Positions 6,060 to 8,154 of a stretch of DNA of 8,154 bases are shown piece after piece. Made by a program: the position numbers and the translations under genes. This DNA is from an uncultured Curvibacter sp. (lineage in GTDB: Bacteria; Pseudomonadota; Gammaproteobacteria; Burkholderiales; Burkholderiaceae), in the NCBI GenBank assembly GCA_946481355.1, contig CAMLNH010000115.1:1-8154 (forward strand), written 5' to 3'. The notes under the pieces were generated by a model that did not search any database, had not been told where the DNA came from, and saw only the letters and a list, made by a program, of their open reading frames with translations. Position 1 is the first letter of the stretch. Each line of letters opens with the position of its first letter.

Positions 6060-6077
6060 AAACGTAAACGTAAACGC
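6060..6077. repeat. Three tandem AAACGT hexamers upstream of the dCache gene
   Basis: The plus strand reads AAACGT AAACGT AAACGC, three hexamers in tandem, so the minus strand gives GCGTTTACGTTTACGTTT. They lie in the 113-bp gap between the TonB-like stop and the dCache start, 87-104 bp upstream of that ATG. This is an AT-richer island in GC-rich DNA and could be an operator or part of a promoter. A -10-like CATAAA on the minus strand (6028-6033) lies 30 bp further toward the gene but has no good -35 partner. The gap also holds a weak GGGCC/GGCCC inverted repeat near 6004-6025 without a T-tract. Confidence 0.45.
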
Positions 6078-6086
6078 AACCCGGCC

Positions 6087-6932
6087 CTAACGTCCCAGCC
6101 GGCTTGAGCTCCACTGCTCCAGCTGCCGCCGGTCATGCGCGCTCTCTGCCTCGACCGTGTCCTCGGGCAGGCTTTTCAAGCATTCCTCCAAGGCCAGGGG
6201 GGCGGGTTGTTGCGCCGGAGTTGCTGCGGCGCGCACCGATGGTGCATGGCCGTCCCAGGCGAAGGGATTGCGAAATGCCGGGGGATCGGGCAAGCAGTCG
6301 TTCCTGTAGATCGGCGGCCCACCTGAATCAAAGGGCTGGAAGGCGATGGTCTGCTCGAAGATGAGGGGCTGTCCTGTCGGAGTCGGCGGCAGCGGCGGCA
6401 TGGCCTGCACCGCCTGGCGCGCCAGACGTTCCGCGACCGGCGAGGTCGACCACAGCGTCTCCAGCTGCGTCAGGCGCCCGTCGGGTGCGATTTCGATGCG
6501 AAAGCGCACCCGCCCTTGATCCGCACCTTCGTAAGCCGTGCCCATCATGCTGCGCACCTGCTGGCCCCAGGTGTAGCGATAGCGCTTGCTGTTCTTGAGC
6601 TTGTACGTGCTGGCCAGAGCCCACTCCCGCGCAGTCGGAACCGGTGGCGCCACCATGAAAGCGGGCTCGCGTTCCGGCTTGGGGCCGGCCGCAGCGAGGG
6701 GTGCGGCCAACGGGCCCGGCATCTCCGCCCCGGGCTCGGAGCGGGCCGGCTCCGCGGACACGGGCGCCACTTCGAGCACCATGACCTCGTCCACGGGCCA
6801 CGCAGGCTCGGGCCGGTGCTCGGACCGATGCTGTACCGTCATGAACGCCAGCACATGCACGGCCAGGGACAGCACGAGCGCAAGGGCCTGGCGCCGTACG
6901 GGCAGAGACCGCCGCGCGGAGAAGAGCTTCAT
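6087..6932 (-). CDS. TonB-like energy transducer protein
   Basis: A 281-residue protein with TonB layout: a short basic cytoplasmic N-terminus (MKLFSARRSLPVRRQ), one membrane anchor at about 15-33 (LALVLSLAVHVLAFMTV), a Pro/Ala/Glu-rich periplasmic stretch (40-100) and a C-terminal TonB-type domain at about 123-200. That domain has V142-R-F-R-I-E-I-A-P-D-G-R-L, then LWSTSPVAERLARQAVQAM and PPLPPTPTGQPL, as in TonB_2/TonB C-terminal families that contact outer-membrane receptors and use the proton motive force through ExbB/ExbD. Unusually, about 80 residues follow the domain, with C213 and C251 as possible disulfide partners. No exbB, exbD or receptor gene is nearby. The Ala/Pro-rich linker is short and lacks the long EP/KP repeats of classical TonB. 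The ATG gives the standard anchor position, though it has no Shine-Dalgarno site. The frame continues upstream to 7202, but that part has no TonB character and overlaps the oxidoreductase gene. Its partner system is unknown. Confidence 0.8.
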   Translation of the reverse strand: MKLFSARRSLPVRRQALALVLSLAVHVLAFMTVQHRSEHRPEPAWPVDEVMVLEVAPVSAEPARSEPGAEMPGPLAAPLAAAGPKPEREPAFMVAPPVPTAREWALASTYKLKNSKRYRYTWGQQVRSMMGTAYEGADQGRVRFRIEIAPDGRLTQLETLWSTSPVAERLARQAVQAMPPLPPTPTGQPLIFEQTIAFQPFDSGGPPIYRNDCLPDPPAFRNPFAWDGHAPSVRAAATPAQQPAPLALEECLKSLPEDTVEAESAHDRRQLEQWSSSRLGR

Positions 6933-7001
6933 GAGACGCAAGATGGCGAGGACGACTGGCTGGCTCAGGAAAGCAGATGACCCACCGCGGTGCCGGGCAG
7001 G

Positions 7002-7021
7002 ACCGCGAACACCGGCGCGGT
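7002..7021. repeat. Inverted repeat upstream of the TonB-like gene
   Basis: ACCGCG and CGCGGT pair perfectly across an 8-nt loop, 70-89 bp upstream of the TonB-like ATG. Just nearer the gene lies a 10-bp perfect palindrome, CACCGCGGTG (6983-6992). These could form structure in a leader or be regulator sites, but in GC-rich DNA such short repeats are common. The 191-bp gap 6933-7123 shows no gene and no clear Fur-like site. Confidence 0.3.
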
Positions 7022-7028
7022 TCTTGTA

Positions 7029-7091
7029 CAGACAGCAGGCGGAAGATACTGAGTGTGCATGAAGCGAACGCGAGAGCTTCTGTGCTGTCTG
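7029..7091. repeat. Nine-base inverted repeat flanking a possible promoter
   Basis: CAGACAGCA (7029-7037) and TGCTGTCTG (7083-7091) are exact inverted copies separated by 45 bp in the gap between the oxidoreductase and the TonB-like gene. On the minus strand a -10-like TATCTT (7043-7048, four of six matches) lies between the arms, but no good -35 is visible. The pair may be two operator half-sites around a promoter for the TonB-like gene, or chance. Confidence 0.35.
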
Positions 7092-7123
7092 CGATCTGCC
7101 TGGGAAGACCTGAGCCCCAAGGT

Positions 7124-8154
7124 TTAGCCGAGCAGTCCCAGCAACAGTTTCGCCACATGCACCGCCTCCCGCTGCGCCCCATCCGCAATCTGGTGCCGGC
7201 AACTCGTGCCGTCGGCCACCACAATCGCATCGGGTCTGGTGCGCACGGCGGGCAACAGCGCGGCCTCGGCCATCTGCATGGAAACCGCGTAGTGCTCGGC
7301 CTCGTAGCCGAAGCTGCCGGCCATGCCGCAGCAGCTCGATTCGATGAGTTCGGGCTTGGCACCGGGGATCAGTGAGAGCACCTCCATCACGGGCGTGACG
7401 GCGGCGAAGGCCTTCTGGTGGCAGTGGCCGTGCAGCAGCACGGGCTGGTTCACGGGCTTGAGCTTGGCACGGAAGATCTCCAACTGGCCGGCCTTGGCCT
7501 CGCGGGCCAGGAACTCTTCGAACAGCAGGGTCTGTCTGGCGATCTGTTGCGCGCCCTCGCCCAGCCCCATCACCAGATGCTCGTCACGCAGGGTCAGCAG
7601 GCAGCTCGGCTCCAGGCCCACGATGGCGATACCTTTCTCGGCGAAAGGCAAGAGGCTCTCCACCACTTCGCGCGCCTTGGCCTTGGCCTGATCGACCATG
7701 CCGGCGGAGAGCAAGGTGCGGCCGCAGCAGAGGTGCTTGCCATCTTCCGTCTTCTTGGTCGTCACGTGCACGGTATAGCCGGCGGCCTGCAACACCTGCA
7801 AGGCGGCGTGGGCGTTCTCGGATTCGAAGTAACCATTGAAGGTATCGACGAAGAGGACCACGGGTTTGGTAGCCGTCAGTACTTCCTCGCGCGTCGCACT
7901 CTGCACCGGCGTGTTGAAGAAATGCCGGCGCTGCCACTGAGGCAGGCTGCGCTTGGCGGAGAAGCCGAAAAGCTTTTCACTCAGCTGGGCCATGAGCGGG
8001 ATCTTGTCGCGCAGATTGAGCAGCGGGGCGATTCTGGCGGCATGACGTGCGTAATCTGGCAACTGGCCCACCAGCCGATCTTTGATGGTGTGGCCGTGTT
8101 TGGCCTTGTAGTGCTGCAGGAACTCCACCTTGAGCTTGGCCATGTCCACGCCCG
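7124..8154 (-). CDS. FAD/Fe-S oxidoreductase, C-terminal part (YdiJ-like), 5' end outside window
   Basis: The frame is open through the right edge and ends in TAA, giving at least 342 residues; the true start is outside. The visible residues begin ..G-V-D-M-A-K, and the preceding partial codon ends in CG, consistent with the CPTGVDMA that follows the second 4Fe-4S ligand set in large YdiJ/D-lactate-dehydrogenase-like proteins. The rest is the heterodisulfide-reductase-type CCG region. Numbered from the V of VDMA as residue 1, it shows C141-C-G143 in the first repeat, E180-P-S-C183, H240-G-H-C-H244, S271-S-C-C-G-M-A-G-S-F-G-Y-E283 in the second, and G314-T-S-C-R-H-Q320. Such proteins oxidise 2-hydroxy acids (lactate, glycolate or 2-hydroxyglutarate are candidates; the substrate is not deducible here) and pass electrons to the respiratory chain. 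Full-length relatives have FAD-binding and 4Fe-4S domains upstream and about 1,000 residues or more. The in-frame GTG at 8147-8149 is internal and not a start. The 191-bp gap to the TonB-like gene suggests separate transcription. Confidence 0.88.
   Translation of the reverse strand, partial: GVDMAKLKVEFLQHYKAKHGHTIKDRLVGQLPDYARHAARIAPLLNLRDKIPLMAQLSEKLFGFSAKRSLPQWQRRHFFNTPVQSATREEVLTATKPVVLFVDTFNGYFESENAHAALQVLQAAGYTVHVTTKKTEDGKHLCCGRTLLSAGMVDQAKAKAREVVESLLPFAEKGIAIVGLEPSCLLTLRDEHLVMGLGEGAQQIARQTLLFEEFLAREAKAGQLEIFRAKLKPVNQPVLLHGHCHQKAFAAVTPVMEVLSLIPGAKPELIESSCCGMAGSFGYEAEHYAVSMQMAEAALLPAVRTRPDAIVVADGTSCRHQIADGAQREAVHVAKLLLGLLG

Noticed and set aside
7096..7123. Possible terminator after the oxidoreductase stop
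   Set aside because: On the minus strand CCTTGGG and CCCAGG can pair with one bulge, but no T-tract follows, so an intrinsic terminator is not supported.
6328..7362. A 344-codon minus-strand frame
   Set aside because: It is an alternative frame of the TonB-like gene and the oxidoreductase end. The translation lacks the membrane anchor and TonB-domain pattern seen in the chosen frame.
1..8154. CRISPR arrays, insertion sequences, tRNA or rRNA genes
   Set aside because: No regularly spaced repeats of CRISPR type, no transposase-like protein, no terminal inverted repeats with target duplications, and no tRNA- or rRNA-like sequence were seen on either strand.

Overview
The window is GC-rich (roughly two thirds G+C, judged by eye) with dense, tightly packed coding. 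Protein similarities recalled from memory (a UspA with a GHKHL...WRGS C-terminus, a YdiJ-type FAD/Fe-S dehydrogenase, an EptA + PAP2 pair beside a QseB/PmrA-type regulator) suggest a Burkholderiales betaproteobacterium, probably near the Comamonadaceae. That placement is inference; no rRNA, tRNA or mobile element is present to confirm it.

Layout. 1-131: non-coding or window-edge sequence of unknown content. 132-2587, minus strand, transcribed right to left: an OmpR-family response regulator (1928-2587), its sensor histidine kinase (621-1928, sharing one base in TGATG), then, after 51 bp, a universal stress protein (132-569). 2588-2663: a 76-bp divergent intergenic region holding a tandem hexamer CTTCAG-N5-CTTCAG, the geometry of a PmrA-type operator. 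2664-5008, plus strand: an EptA/MCR-family phosphoethanolamine transferase (555 aa) and, 2 bp later, a PAP2-family membrane phosphatase (224 aa). 5005-5973, minus strand: a membrane-anchored dCache-like sensor with no cytoplasmic output domain, whose stop codon overlaps that of the PAP2 gene. 6087-6932, minus: an orphan TonB-like protein. 7124-8154, minus: the C-terminal part of a large FAD/Fe-S oxidoreductase (CCG-domain region) whose 5' end lies outside the window.

How the genes may work together. The centre of the window looks like a self-contained envelope-modification locus. The two-component system probably senses an envelope signal (cationic peptide, metal or similar), and its regulator would bind the tandem repeat between the two divergent operons. 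The EptA-like enzyme would decorate lipid A or another envelope phosphate with phosphoethanolamine. The PAP2 enzyme would act on a lipid phosphate on the periplasmic side of the same membrane. The EptA + PAP2 + PmrAB/QseBC-like arrangement fits known lipid A remodelling biology, but the specific role of this PAP2 protein, the link to UspA and the sensed signal are not established here. The three genes on the right (sensor without output, TonB-like protein, oxidoreductase) show no clear functional tie to this locus.
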